Source: Aquimonas sp002352135 (GTDB lineage Bacteria; Pseudomonadota; Gammaproteobacteria; Xanthomonadales; Xanthomonadaceae). From it: a stretch of DNA of 64,000 nucleotides. Below, piece after piece: positions 1 to 8,726 of the stretch (positions are counted from its first letter, which is position 1; each line of letters opens with the position of its first letter). Under the pieces are notes generated by a model. It did no database searches. It was not told where the DNA came from and saw only the letters and a program-made list of their open reading frames with translations. Made by a program: the position numbers and the translations under genes. Where the stretch lies: the NCBI GenBank assembly GCA_035440755.1, contig DAORND010000005.1, positions 19,414-83,413 of the forward strand. The letters run 5' to 3'.

Positions 1-179
1 ACCGTTAGTTCGACAACGCCAAGCCCTGCAGCGAAGTGGCCACCACTCCTGCCGACGGATTCGATCAGATAGGCGCGGAGTTCGGCAGCGAGCGCGGGCA
101 GCTGGTCTTCGGGGAGCTGGCGCAATTCAGCCGGTGAGGCGACCGCTGACAGCAAAGGATAGCGCTGGACATCAATCAT
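1..179 (-). CDS. dxs: 1-deoxy-D-xylulose-5-phosphate synthase, N-terminal fragment
   Basis: Dxs joins pyruvate and glyceraldehyde 3-phosphate with thiamine diphosphate in the cytoplasm, the first step of the MEP isoprenoid pathway. Only the first 59 residues or so are present; the gene runs off the left edge. It begins MIDVQRYPLL and continues through LRAYLIESVGRSGGHFAAG into GVVELT, which is the conserved amino end of Dxs with the cofactor-pocket His in SGGHFA. I chose the ATG at 177-179 because the family begins a few residues before the YPLL motif; the frame stays open upstream but the extra residues look non-coding, and no strong Shine-Dalgarno is visible. Family identification is secure; the start is less so. 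Confidence 0.9.
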   Translation of the reverse strand, partial: MIDVQRYPLLSAVASPAELRQLPEDQLPALAAELRAYLIESVGRSGGHFAAGLGVVELT

Positions 180-568
180 CTGGAAATTGTCGGGTAGTCG
201 CGCGCCAAGGGCAAGAAAACCGTGGCAAAGACTGAGAATGACCGTTCATCGCGCCACCGCGAGCAGTCATGTCCGTCCTTGGCGACTGCCACCGGCGCCA
301 ATCAAAGCCGGTGCCTGCGCACTCCGCCCGCCATCTCAAGGGGTCTAGTCGATGTGCCCGTGCCGCGTTGCCGTGACAATCACGTGGCGGCCCCTGGGCG
401 GATGGCAGCCGAAACATTGCACTTTCCGATGGCGCTGCGACGGATTGCTCGTCGTGGCACAGTCACATTGCCATTGCCGCAGACACGGCCAGCGCGAAGG
501 TTCCCGAGAGGCACCCCACGCGCCATGATCCGCGTTCAATCGCGCTGTTGTGCAAACACCATGGGCAG
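180..568. other. Intergenic stretch, no gene recognised
   Basis: About 390 bases lie between dxs and the pseudo-receiver gene, both read on the minus strand. Several open frames cross it but none has a protein-like composition or recognisable motif; a minus-strand frame contains a lone CFGCH, which I regard as chance. The dxs promoter should be here, but I could not pick a convincing -35/-10 pair. Confidence 0.5.
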
Positions 569-1675
569 CTACGCTGCGACTCGGAGTCGTCCCCAAAGCG
601 CCGCGCGTACATCGTCCAGTCGCTGTTTATCCGCGCCTTCCGCTTCCACGTGGCCTGTAACCAGATACGCGTTGATCAGATCGGCAACCTCGTTTGCCGG
701 GCTTCCACTCTGCGTCGCGATCATTTCCACGGTCCCTGCCTGTCGCATCATCGCGGTGGCGATGCGGAAGTGGCGAGGAAACTCCCGTTCAATCTGCGGC
801 CAGCGCACCAGTTTGAAGGTTTGCTCGGGACCGAAGCCGATCACATCCCCTTTGCCAGCGTGCAATGCTGCCAACCAGAGGAGCCGCATCCAGGAGTGTT
901 CCGCCGGGTCGTCCTTCCGAAGTCGTTCGAGTTGCGATTTTTCCACGCGTGCCAGGTTTTCCGACGAAATGGCTTGCGTCAGAGTGGAGAGTAATGACTT
1001 CAGTGTGGGGCCAGCGATGTAGGTCTGGCTTGCTGGGTCCAAGATGAGCCGTTGGCCGTCTTGCAATGGGTAGGCTACGGCAGCGTCCAGTGCGCCGGTC
1101 TGCAAGTAATCAACCAACAGTACCGGCTGGGTGCCAGCGTCTTGCGATGCGTCTGATATGGCGACGGTCCGGTCCTGCTTCGGTTCGGACAAGCTTTGCG
1201 TTGCAGTGACAGAATCCGTACTTGGCGGGGTGTCTTCTTTCACCACTGCGTGGGCGACGGATTTCTCGGCGCTTTCGACGCGCTCGGGCGGCGGCGTCTG
1301 TGTTGGCGTGGCGGGCAACGGCGAAGACTGACTGGCTCCGTTTGCCGCGATGCATGTGGGCTCGACGCGTCTAAGCAATTGACGCATTACTTCCTCGACG
1401 CCAGAGACGGACAGAGGCCGCGGCAAACGATACCGGGCATCGGTGCCAGCGCCCGAGGTATGCGCAACGATACAGCGCCCCGTGCTTTGCGCGCGGAGCC
1501 AGTCCATTTGTCCGTAGATGGAGTCAATATCGATGATCAGTACATCGGCATTGAGATCCTTTATCAGTGCGAAGGGCTCGCCCAGCTCCTTGTTGACTTG
1601 ATCAAACCAAGTACGAAGTGTCGTCTCGTCGTCGCGATTGAAACCCGACAGCGCTACCGTTTGAACAGACCCCAT
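569..1675 (-). CDS. Pseudo-receiver-like protein of unknown function
   Basis: I do not recognise this 368-residue protein by name. Its first 110 residues have the alternating strand/helix pattern of a response-regulator receiver, including the strand DVLIIDID at the place where the phosphoacceptor aspartate sits and a final PRPLSVSGVEEVMRQLL helix, but the paired acidic residues at the end of strand 1 are missing. Residues 110-190 are a low-complexity Pro/Ser/Thr/Gln linker. The last 180 residues form a soluble helical domain (LVRWPQIEREFPRHFRIA) that could be a winged helix. Start: the ATG at 1673-1675 has a G-rich ribosome site seven bases upstream; an ATG 13 codons earlier at 1714 is less likely. 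It lies 147 bases downstream of the HNH gene. A signalling or scaffold role is inference only. Confidence 0.7.
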   Translation of the reverse strand: MGSVQTVALSGFNRDDETTLRTWFDQVNKELGEPFALIKDLNADVLIIDIDSIYGQMDWLRAQSTGRCIVAHTSGAGTDARYRLPRPLSVSGVEEVMRQLLRRVEPTCIAANGASQSSPLPATPTQTPPPERVESAEKSVAHAVVKEDTPPSTDSVTATQSLSEPKQDRTVAISDASQDAGTQPVLLVDYLQTGALDAAVAYPLQDGQRLILDPASQTYIAGPTLKSLLSTLTQAISSENLARVEKSQLERLRKDDPAEHSWMRLLWLAALHAGKGDVIGFGPEQTFKLVRWPQIEREFPRHFRIATAMMRQAGTVEMIATQSGSPANEVADLINAYLVTGHVEAEGADKQRLDDVRAALWGRLRVAA

Positions 1676-1822
1676 GAATCCCCCGGAGGGCGGGTGTTTG
1701 GCCGTAGCCTTCACCCTTGCCCAGTAAGTAGTCCACGACTGCGCGTGGTTGCATAGTCTTGCCGGGGCGGATTGTTGCCGCTTGCTGACAAAGGTGCAAT
1801 GCGGCGGGTCAGGAACTCACGA

Positions 1823-2428
1823 TCATGCGCTGCACACAACATCCCGCCGTTCGCGAGGAAGGTGGCTTCTCAGGAACTCCATTTGATCCGCGAGGATATT
1901 GCGATTGGACAGGATCAGGTGCTCCACCCAGCTTGGGCGATAGGGCACTGCAAGCAGTGGCATGTGCGCCTCTTGGGGCGTTCGGTTGCCTTTGCGAAGG
2001 TTGCAGGGCAGGCAAGCACTAACGACGTTCTGCCACACATCGCGGCCCCCGCGAGAGGTCGGAATGACATGATCCCGCGTCAGCTCGTAGCGATTGAACT
2101 GCCCTCCGCAGTAGAGGCAAAGATGGCGATCACGCGCAAACAGGGCGGCATTGTTCAGAGCGGGCGCGGGATCAATAGACGCCGGGCGAGCGTGCCCGCG
2201 TGATGCAATGATCGGATGCAACGCGATGAGGCTTTGCTGTCCACTGCACCGGTTGAATCCGCCGTGGACGGTCAGGCAGGTTTCGCCAAGCGTCCAGGCA
2301 ACCGCATCGCGAACATACAGGCAGACCGCGTCCTGCCAACTGATCCAATCCAGTATTCGCCCGTGCGCATCCAGTGACAGCACACGAGTACGGTGCAGCG
2401 TCCCCTGGTGGGGTTCGACCAACAGCAT
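1823..2428 (-). CDS. HNH endonuclease family protein
   Basis: This 201-residue protein carries a zinc-ribbon HNH nuclease fold: CLYC at about 104-107, the metal-binding DH at 119-120 within ELTRDHVIPTSRGG, an Asn at 134 and ACLPC at 138-142 followed by NLRKGNRTP. The His is the general base and the four cysteines hold the structural zinc. The amino half (RVLSLDAHGRILDWISW) is a conserved part of stand-alone chromosomal HNH proteins, whose substrate is unknown; I see no restriction methylase nearby. The start ATG at 2426-2428 is preceded by GGGGAGGAGGGC, a strong ribosome site. A short open frame upstream may be related. Confidence 0.85.
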   Translation of the reverse strand: MLLVEPHQGTLHRTRVLSLDAHGRILDWISWQDAVCLYVRDAVAWTLGETCLTVHGGFNRCSGQQSLIALHPIIASRGHARPASIDPAPALNNAALFARDRHLCLYCGGQFNRYELTRDHVIPTSRGGRDVWQNVVSACLPCNLRKGNRTPQEAHMPLLAVPYRPSWVEHLILSNRNILADQMEFLRSHLPRERRDVVCSA

Positions 2429-2606
2429 GCCCTCCTCCCCGGTTCAACGGTTGGAATGAAGCGAATTGCCGTCAATGCCTCGTACTGGTCCCCTTCTGGC
2501 ACCAACACAAAGCGTTCGAACTTCCCTGTTCCGACCGTGCAATGTACGGTCTGCGACACGATTTTGTACCCACAATGCTACGCCGCCATGAAGGCAAGGT
2601 CAGCCG

Positions 2607-3095
2607 CTACAGCGGCTTGGCCATGCGAATCAGTTCGGGACCGAATCCATTGGCCTCATACAGCTCTCGAGCACGCGCATTGCCGGGGAACACGGCCAGC
2701 GTCAGGCGCTCGCACCGATGCTCGCGCGCGAAGGATTCCGCATACAGCAACAAGGCGCGCCCGACCCCTTTGCCATCCGCTTGCTTGCTTACGGCAAGGT
2801 CGCTGATGTGGCAGTTGAGGTGGCCGGTAAAAAAGTCGGTTACGGTCTGCAAGTGCACAAAGCCCAGACGCTGACCATTGCCATCGTCCTCTGCGACAAA
2901 CATGAAGGAACCCGGTGGCTGGTCCTCGAGATGTCTGATCAGATCGCGACGGATACCTTCAATCACCACATTTCGCTTGCGCCATTTGGGCAGGTCGAAG
3001 TCAACGAAACGTTCGGTCAATCCGAGGATAAAGTCATCATCGTCCGCTTCGGCAGCGCGGATGAAGACTTCGGTATCACCAGCTTGGATGTGCAT
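2607..3095 (-). CDS. GNAT-family N-acetyltransferase
   Basis: This is a 162-residue cytoplasmic acetyl-CoA-dependent acyltransferase of unknown substrate. Motif A is clear at about 97-120: ISDLAVSKQADGKGVGRAL, with the Q/R-x-x-G-x-G/A pyrophosphate loop as QADGKGVG. Motif B is NARARELYEANGF at about 139-151. The length is typical of a single-domain GNAT. The early acidic segment (EADDDDF) suggests a basic substrate but this is a guess. It lies between the acyl-CoA dehydrogenase and the HNH gene on the same strand, with gaps of more than 100 bases on both sides, so an operon is not obvious. Confidence 0.9.
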   Translation of the reverse strand: MHIQAGDTEVFIRAAEADDDDFILGLTERFVDFDLPKWRKRNVVIEGIRRDLIRHLEDQPPGSFMFVAEDDGNGQRLGFVHLQTVTDFFTGHLNCHISDLAVSKQADGKGVGRALLLYAESFAREHRCERLTLAVFPGNARARELYEANGFGPELIRMAKPL

Positions 3096-3219
3096 TGTCG
3101 CAACAGTGAGGGAAAGACAGGCGCTTTGTACCTCAAGCGCATGCTTGCTGAAAAGCGGCAGCGCGGAAATGTCGATGTTTCCGCGCTGCAGAGGGTAAAG
3201 ATGCGATGAGGGATTGGTG

Positions 3220-5001
3220 TCAGCCGAAAGCGTCGGAGGACAAGGACATCAGGCTTTCGGCACCGGCGCGGATGGCGCTGGCATGGCTCTGACAGCGCGG
3301 CAGAATGCGTTTGAAGTAGAACTGGGCGGTCGCGCGTTTGGCTTGGCGGATGTCGAGTTTGCTGCGATCAGCGGCGGCCACGCTACGTGCCCACCAATAG
3401 GCCAGACTGACGTAGCCCGAGTAGAACAGATAGTCGACTGCCGCGGCGCCAAGCTCTTCGGGATCGCGTTGGATGCGTTGTGCGATGTCCAGCGTCAACT
3501 GCTGCCAATCCTGGGCCGCTTGCGCCAGCGGTGCGACAAACTCCGCCAGTTCATTGACGTGCGCGTTCTGCGAGCAGAATTCGACGATCATGCCGAGAAA
3601 TTGTTTGAACCCTGCACCCTGCTGTTGGATGACTTTGCGACCCAGCAGGTCGAGCGCCTGGATCTGCGTGGTGCCTTCATAGATCGTGGTGATGCGCGCG
3701 TCGCGCGCGAGTTGCTCCATGCCCCATTCGCGTACGTAGCCATGTCCGCCGAAGCATTGCAGTGCGTGGTAGGTGCATTCGCAGGCGGCTTCGGTCAGCA
3801 GTCCTTTGACAATGGGTGTCAAGAAGGAGAGCAGGCTATCGGCTTCGGTTCGGGTGGCGTCGTCGCCATGTTCGACCAGATCGACCAGGCTGGCCGCATG
3901 CAGGGCCATCAAGCGGCCACCCTCGACGAAAGCCTTGCAGGTGAACAACATGCGTCGGATATCGGGATGCACGATCAAGGGGTCGGCGGCTTTTTCTGGT
4001 GCCTTGGTGCCGCTCAGCGAGCGCATTTGCAGGCGCTCACGGCTGTACGCCAGTGCTCCTTGGTAAGCGCGCTCAATCAGTCCCAGTCCCTGAATGCCGA
4101 CGCCCAGGCGTGCGGCATTCATCATGGTGAACATCGCCGCAAGGCCTTTGTTCGGAGCGCCGATCAGCCATCCCTCCGCAGCGTCGAAATTCATCACACA
4201 GGTCGCCGACGCATGGATGCCCATCTTGTGTTCGATCGATCCCACATGGACGGTATTGCGTGAGCCAAGCACGCCATCCTTTCCCACCTTGAACTTCGGC
4301 ACCACGAACATCGAAATACCGCGCGTTCCCGCAGGGGCATCTGGCAGTCGCGCCAGCACCAGATGGACGATGTTCTCAGACAGATCGTGATCGCCGCCGG
4401 TGATGAATATCTTCGTGCCCGAGATGGCATAGCCGCCGCTTTGCAGCGGTTCGGCGCGCGTTTTCAAGAGGCCGAGATCCGAGCCGCAATGGGGTTCGGT
4501 CAGGCACATCGTGCCGGTCCAGCGACCTTCCACGATGGGGCGCAGAAACACCTGCTGCTGCCAAGCCTCGCCGTGATGTTTGATGGCATTGACAGCGCCA
4601 TGCGAGAGCAGCGGATAGTTGCCCCAGGACAGGTTCGCGGCGTCGACGAGTTCCTTGAAGACCGCACCAAGCACCTCAGGCAGGCCTTGGCCTCCGTCCT
4701 CTTCGGCAGCGGTCAGGCCACTCCAGCCGTTTTCCGCGAACTGCGCGAAGGCCTCCTTGAATCCCGCCGGTGTACGAACTTCGCCGTTCTCCGGGTCGAA
4801 ATGACAGCCCTCGGCATCACCACTCGCATTCAGCGGGGCGAGAACCTGCTCGGCGAAGCGGGCCGCTTCGTCCAAAATCGCGTCGCTGAGTTCCCGATTG
4901 CAGGCGTCGCCAATCGGCAGGCGGGCGCAATGTGCCTGCAGATCAAGCACGTCATGAAGGGCGAATCGCAGGTCATGCAGCGGTGCGCGGTAGGCAGTCA
5001 T
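3220..5001 (-). CDS. Acyl-CoA dehydrogenase (long form with extra C-terminal domain)
   Basis: This FAD enzyme oxidises acyl-CoA to trans-2-enoyl-CoA in fatty acid or related acyl-CoA breakdown. At 593 residues it belongs to the long subfamily with an additional C-terminal helical domain (about 470-590). Visible signatures are MCLTEPHCGSD at 165-175, TKIFITGG at about 197, the C-terminal FGGHGYVREWGMEQLARDARI near 417-437 and the catalytic base Glu442 in IYEGTTQIQ. The chain length accepted cannot be read from sequence. It is a single gene, with no thiolase or hydratase adjacent. The start ATG is at 4999-5001; its ribosome site is weak. Confidence 0.95.
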   Translation of the reverse strand: MTAYRAPLHDLRFALHDVLDLQAHCARLPIGDACNRELSDAILDEAARFAEQVLAPLNASGDAEGCHFDPENGEVRTPAGFKEAFAQFAENGWSGLTAAEEDGGQGLPEVLGAVFKELVDAANLSWGNYPLLSHGAVNAIKHHGEAWQQQVFLRPIVEGRWTGTMCLTEPHCGSDLGLLKTRAEPLQSGGYAISGTKIFITGGDHDLSENIVHLVLARLPDAPAGTRGISMFVVPKFKVGKDGVLGSRNTVHVGSIEHKMGIHASATCVMNFDAAEGWLIGAPNKGLAAMFTMMNAARLGVGIQGLGLIERAYQGALAYSRERLQMRSLSGTKAPEKAADPLIVHPDIRRMLFTCKAFVEGGRLMALHAASLVDLVEHGDDATRTEADSLLSFLTPIVKGLLTEAACECTYHALQCFGGHGYVREWGMEQLARDARITTIYEGTTQIQALDLLGRKVIQQQGAGFKQFLGMIVEFCSQNAHVNELAEFVAPLAQAAQDWQQLTLDIAQRIQRDPEELGAAAVDYLFYSGYVSLAYWWARSVAAADRSKLDIRQAKRATAQFYFKRILPRCQSHASAIRAGAESLMSLSSDAFG

Positions 5002-5058
5002 GGCGGAGGTTCCGTTGTTGTCGTGGCAATGAGACGAAGCGAGGGCAACGCGTGAGGG

Positions 5059-5556
5059 TCAGCGCAACACGCCCGGCAGGCCGGGCATCGGCGTCAGTGA
5101 ACTGCTGAACTCGAATGCGTCGCGCCGCGCGCGTGGCTCCAGCGACACGATCTCGCCGCTCAGCTTGTAGCCAACACCCTTGCGCGATTGCAAGGCAGCG
5201 TCGATGCGTTGCTGCAACGAGGCATCCGGTGCGACGCGAAGTTCCAGAATCTCGGTCGAACCGGTAGCGACCATCACGGGTTCAGATGCCGCGAGCGTCA
5301 TGGGCGGCAGTCCGTCGATGCTCAGTTGTGCCGAACTCACCTGCAAACGCATGCCGACCGTGCTGTAGTTCTGCAGCCGGAGCAGCAATACCCACTGGCC
5401 CGACGGCTCCACCCGAAGTTCTTGCAAGCTGGCGGTAGGCGGAAAAATCCGCACCTTCGGCCCCGACTGGCAGGCACTCAGCAGAACCCCGCACCCGGCG
5501 AGCAGAATGCTCAGGAAAAATCGCGAAAAGCACTTCTGAATCAAGCTGTTTGGCAT
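5059..5556 (-). CDS. LEA14-like (WHy-domain) lipoprotein
   Basis: The 165-residue product has a type II signal: a basic start, a hydrophobic stretch (LSILLAGCGVLL) and the lipobox LSAC at about 26-29, so it should be lipidated at that cysteine. The mature part (LRVEPSGQWVLLLRLQNYS, then AQLSIDGL) is the beta-sandwich of the late-embryogenesis-abundant type 2/WHy family, found in small bacterial envelope lipoproteins of unknown role. The ATG at 5554-5556 is chosen because AGGAG lies seven bases upstream; an ATG two codons earlier is too close to that site. It lies just downstream of lpxH, but a 74-base gap separates them. Confidence 0.85.
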   Translation of the reverse strand: MPNSLIQKCFSRFFLSILLAGCGVLLSACQSGPKVRIFPPTASLQELRVEPSGQWVLLLRLQNYSTVGMRLQVSSAQLSIDGLPPMTLAASEPVMVATGSTEILELRVAPDASLQQRIDAALQSRKGVGYKLSGEIVSLEPRARRDAFEFSSSLTPMPGLPGVLR

Positions 5557-5630
5557 GACCATTCTCCTGCGTATGGAAAAGCATAACAGAGCGTCTGGCG
5601 GCTGCGCAGATGAGGCGTTGCGTCGCCAAC

Positions 5631-6353
5631 TCAGGTGGGCGTGGGGAGTAGGCTTAGGCCCTCGGCACGGATCGTCAGCGAACTTTGCTGCGTGTACCAG
5701 TCGCCCAGCACGATCCGTTCCGCCGGGACGGCGTCGTCCAGTGTGATGCGATGTCGCGCTGGACGATGGGTGTGGCCGTGAATCAATCGGGTGATGCCGA
5801 ACTGTTGCAAGGTGCGTCGCACGGTATCCGCGTTGACGTCGGTGATATGACTGGCCAACTGGCTTTGATGCGACTTGCTGGCCTCTCTGGCCCGCTGTGC
5901 GAAGGCGCGTCGTGCGGCAAGCGGCTGGGAAAGAAAATTGGCTTGCCACACGGGATCGCGCGACTGGCGTCGAAACGCTTGATACGCTAGGTCATCCGTA
6001 CACAACAAATCGCCGTGCATCAGCAGTGTCGGGTGAGTCTCCAACGTGATGACGCACGGGTCGGGGAGGAGACGCATGTGACACCGTGCGGCGTAGTCGC
6101 CACCGAGCAGAAAATCCCGGTTGCCGCGCATGAAAAAGAGCTCGACGCCCTTGTCGGCCAGTGTTCGCAGTGAGTCGGCGACCCACGCTGCCAACGCCGC
6201 GTCGTCGTCGTCACCGAGCCAGGCTTCGAACAGATCGCCCAGAATGAACAGTCGCCGGGCTTCGGCAGCCTGGTCGTGCAGGAAGGCCTCGAATCGCGCG
6301 CTGATGTCGGGGCGATCCTCGGCCAGATGAAGGTCAGCGATGAATAGATCCAT
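5631..6353 (-). CDS. lpxH: UDP-2,3-diacylglucosamine diphosphatase LpxH
   Basis: LpxH cleaves UDP-2,3-diacylglucosamine to lipid X and UMP at the inner face of the inner membrane, the fourth step of lipid A synthesis. The 240-residue length fits the family. The calcineurin-like di-metal motifs are all visible: ADLHL at 6-10, GDLFE at 39-43, GNRDF at 77-81, MHGD at 112-115 and HGHTH at 192-196, the last followed by RPARH. The start MDLFIADLHL at 6351-6353 places the first metal motif at the usual distance. The periplasmic cyclophilin gene lies 110 bases upstream on the same strand, a pairing seen in other gammaproteobacteria. Confidence 0.97.
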   Translation of the reverse strand: MDLFIADLHLAEDRPDISARFEAFLHDQAAEARRLFILGDLFEAWLGDDDDAALAAWVADSLRTLADKGVELFFMRGNRDFLLGGDYAARCHMRLLPDPCVITLETHPTLLMHGDLLCTDDLAYQAFRRQSRDPVWQANFLSQPLAARRAFAQRAREASKSHQSQLASHITDVNADTVRRTLQQFGITRLIHGHTHRPARHRITLDDAVPAERIVLGDWYTQQSSLTIRAEGLSLLPTPT

Positions 6354-6368
6354 CAAAGCCACCCGAGA

Positions 6369-6394
6369 CTCTGCCGTGCCTGGGCGCGGCAGAG
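6369..6394 (-). terminator. Hairpin between cyclophilin gene and lpxH
   Basis: CTCTGCCG at 6369-6376 pairs perfectly with CGGCAGAG at 6387-6394 across a ten-base loop. No U-run follows on the minus strand, so this is a weak terminator or a processing site within a read-through transcript. Confidence 0.35.
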
Positions 6395-6463
6395 TGGCGT
6401 GGCGGACGTGCCGGTCGCTGGCTTGCGATGCCAGACGACCTCGGGCTTTGCGCGCGGCACCGA

Positions 6464-7111
6464 TCAGCCTGCAGGCTGGGCGCTGGCCGCTGCCACGACC
6501 TCGGCCTTCTCGATCACAACCGGTTGCTTCGGCACATCGCGTGGCAAGGGTCCTTGTGCACCCGTTTCCAGTGCGCGGATCTTGTCGACGACGTCCATGC
6601 CTTCGACCACCTTGCCGAACACCGCGTAGCCCCACAGGCCATTCTGCTCGGAGACAAAATCGAGGCGCGGATTGTCGACCACGTTGATGAAGAACTGTGC
6701 GGTCGCGGAATGCGGCTCGTTGGTGCGCGCCATTGATACTGTGCCGCGCAGATTGGACAGGCCGTTGTTGGCTTCGTTCTCGATGGCCGGGCGTGTGGGT
6801 TTCAGCTGCAGGTCAGCGGTGAAGCCACCGCCCTGAACCATGAAGTTGTCGATCACGCGATGGAACACCGTTCCGGCGTAATGACCGTCTTTCACGTAGG
6901 TCAGAAAGTTCTCGGTGGATTTGGGCGCCTTGACCGGGTCCAGCTCGATCACGATCTGCCCCAGCGTGGTTGTCAACGCGACCCTTGGGTTGGCGGGCAG
7001 CGCCGTCTCGGTGGGGGTGCTGGCGGGTGCAGCAGGGGTTTCGTTTTGCGCAGAGACGGCACCGGCGAACGCGGCGAGCAGGCTCAGTCCAAGAGTAAAT
7101 TGACGCAACAT
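6464..7111 (-). CDS. ppiA: Periplasmic peptidyl-prolyl cis-trans isomerase (cyclophilin)
   Basis: This cyclophilin speeds cis-trans isomerisation of proline bonds in exported proteins. Residues 1-21 (ending AGAVSA) form a signal peptide; residues 23-37 are a Pro/Thr/Ala linker; the catalytic domain shows TVFHRVIDNFMVQGGGF at about 81-97, then ATAQFFINVVDN and GYAVFGKVVEGMDVVDKI. These are the core cyclophilin motifs including the active-site Arg in FHRV. The 215-residue length fits PpiA-like proteins. Start: ATG at 7109-7111 with GGAGAA seven bases before it. It is divergent from gltX with a 188-base shared promoter region. Confidence 0.93.
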   Translation of the reverse strand: MLRQFTLGLSLLAAFAGAVSAQNETPAAPASTPTETALPANPRVALTTTLGQIVIELDPVKAPKSTENFLTYVKDGHYAGTVFHRVIDNFMVQGGGFTADLQLKPTRPAIENEANNGLSNLRGTVSMARTNEPHSATAQFFINVVDNPRLDFVSEQNGLWGYAVFGKVVEGMDVVDKIRALETGAQGPLPRDVPKQPVVIEKAEVVAAASAQPAG

Positions 7112-7299
7112 GGCGTTCTCCAAGGTTGAATTGCGGGGAGCTGGATTGTAGGCATTCCGCTGCGGACATGCGCGGTGCGAGCGCGTTGTGACCGATGGCG
7201 AATGGCGAAGTTCATCCTGCACAGTGCGGTAAGGGCTGAGGCGGTCTGGTTGGTGGGCCTGCGCTACAATCCGCGCCCCCTTCTGCTGCCGTGCCCGCC

Positions 7300-8694
7300 A
7301 TGACTTGCCGTACCCGCTTCGCACCGAGCCCCACAGGATTCCTCCATATCGGGGGTGCGCGCACCGCGCTTTACTGCTGGCTGGAAGCCAAGCGTCGTGG
7401 CGGCGATTTTGTTCTGCGCATCGAGGACACGGATCGAGAGCGCAGCACCGACGAGGCCGTGCAGGCCATTCTGGATGCGATGGACTGGTTGGGCCTGAAT
7501 TACCAGGAAGGACCGATCTTCCAGACCCATCGCATGGATCGCTATCGCCAGGTCGCGCTGGATCTGGTCGCGGCAGGCAAGGCCTATTACGCCTACGAGA
7601 GCAAGGAAGAAATCGAAGCCATGCGTGAGCAGGCAATGGCCGAGGGACGCAAGCCGCGCTACAACGGCTACTACCGCGACCGCAACGAACCGGTGCGGGA
7701 CGATCCCAATCGCGTGATCCGCTTCCGCAATCCGGCCGCAGGCAGCGTCATCTTCAACGACAAGGTGCGTGGACCCATCGAGTGGAGCAACGAAGAGTTG
7801 GATGACCTGATCATCTGGCGCTCGGATGATCACCCGACCTACAACTTCGCTGTTGTGGTCGATGACATCGACATGCGTATCACCGATGTCATTCGTGGCG
7901 ATGACCATATCAACAACACACCGCGCCAGATCAATATCTACGAGGCACTCGGTGCCAGCATTCCAACCTTCGCCCACCTGCCGATGATCCATGGCGCTGA
8001 CGGTGCCAAACTCTCCAAGCGGCATGGCGCGGTCAATGTCATGCAGTATCGTGACGACGGCTATCTTCCGCATGCGCTGCTGAACTACATCGTGCGACTC
8101 GGCTGGTCGCATGGCGATCAGGAGATTTTCTCCATCGACGAAATGATTCAGGCCTTTGATGTCGGCAATGTCAACCGGGCGGCATCGCGTTTCGATTACG
8201 ACAAGCTGGCTTGGCTGAATCAGCACTACCTGAAGACCGACGATCCCGAGGCGGTGGCGACGCATCTGCGCTGGCATATTCAGGCGCAGGGCCTGGATGA
8301 AAGTCAGGGGCCAGATCTCGCAGATCTGGTGGTCGCCTTGCGTGATCGGGTCAAGACCTTGAAGGAAATGGCCGAACGCGCGGCCTTGTGGTTTGCTCCG
8401 GTCAGGGACTGGGACACTGCAGCCGTGGAGAAAACGCTTCGTCCTGGCAAGGCCGTGGTCGAGACGGTGGCAGCGCGCTTGAAATCCTTGCAGGACTGGT
8501 CGCCTGCCAGTGTCCATGACGCCTTGCAGGCAACGGCAGATGAACTCGGGCTCGGTATTGGCAAGATCGCTCAGCCGATGCGTGTGGCCGTGACCGGCGG
8601 CGGCGTGTCGCCATCGATTGACCACACGATCTATCTCTGTGGCAAAGCGGGGGCAATTCAGCGAATTGACGCGGCGCTGCAGCATCTCGGTTAG
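7300..8694 (+). CDS. gltX: Glutamyl-tRNA synthetase
   Basis: GltX charges tRNA-Glu with glutamate using ATP. The HIGH-type signature is PSPTGFLHIGG at about 9-19 and the KMSKS-type signature is AKLSKRHG at about 236-243; the discriminating class I segments VLRIEDTDRERS and VIRGDDHINNT are present. At 464 residues it is a full-length bacterial enzyme. I prefer the ATG at 7300; a GTG three codons earlier (7291) is in frame. A possible -10 (TACAAT) lies at 7265-7270 but I could not match a -35. A secreted protein gene follows 32 bases downstream. Confidence 0.98.
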   Translation: MTCRTRFAPSPTGFLHIGGARTALYCWLEAKRRGGDFVLRIEDTDRERSTDEAVQAILDAMDWLGLNYQEGPIFQTHRMDRYRQVALDLVAAGKAYYAYESKEEIEAMREQAMAEGRKPRYNGYYRDRNEPVRDDPNRVIRFRNPAAGSVIFNDKVRGPIEWSNEELDDLIIWRSDDHPTYNFAVVVDDIDMRITDVIRGDDHINNTPRQINIYEALGASIPTFAHLPMIHGADGAKLSKRHGAVNVMQYRDDGYLPHALLNYIVRLGWSHGDQEIFSIDEMIQAFDVGNVNRAASRFDYDKLAWLNQHYLKTDDPEAVATHLRWHIQAQGLDESQGPDLADLVVALRDRVKTLKEMAERAALWFAPVRDWDTAAVEKTLRPGKAVVETVAARLKSLQDWSPASVHDALQATADELGLGIGKIAQPMRVAVTGGGVSPSIDHTIYLCGKAGAIQRIDAALQHLG

Positions 8695-8726
8695 GATCGG
8701 CTGCAGGCAGCTCTGGAGTGGAAACA

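Noticed and set aside
345..596. Minus-strand open frame with a CFGCH haem-like motif
   Set aside because: Only one motif, composition rich in Arg/Ser/Cys as in shadow frames, no signal peptide, and it overlaps the end of the pseudo-receiver gene.
222..1022. Plus-strand 266-codon open frame
   Set aside because: Arg/Ser/Cys-rich translation without motifs, antisense to the pseudo-receiver gene which has real protein composition.
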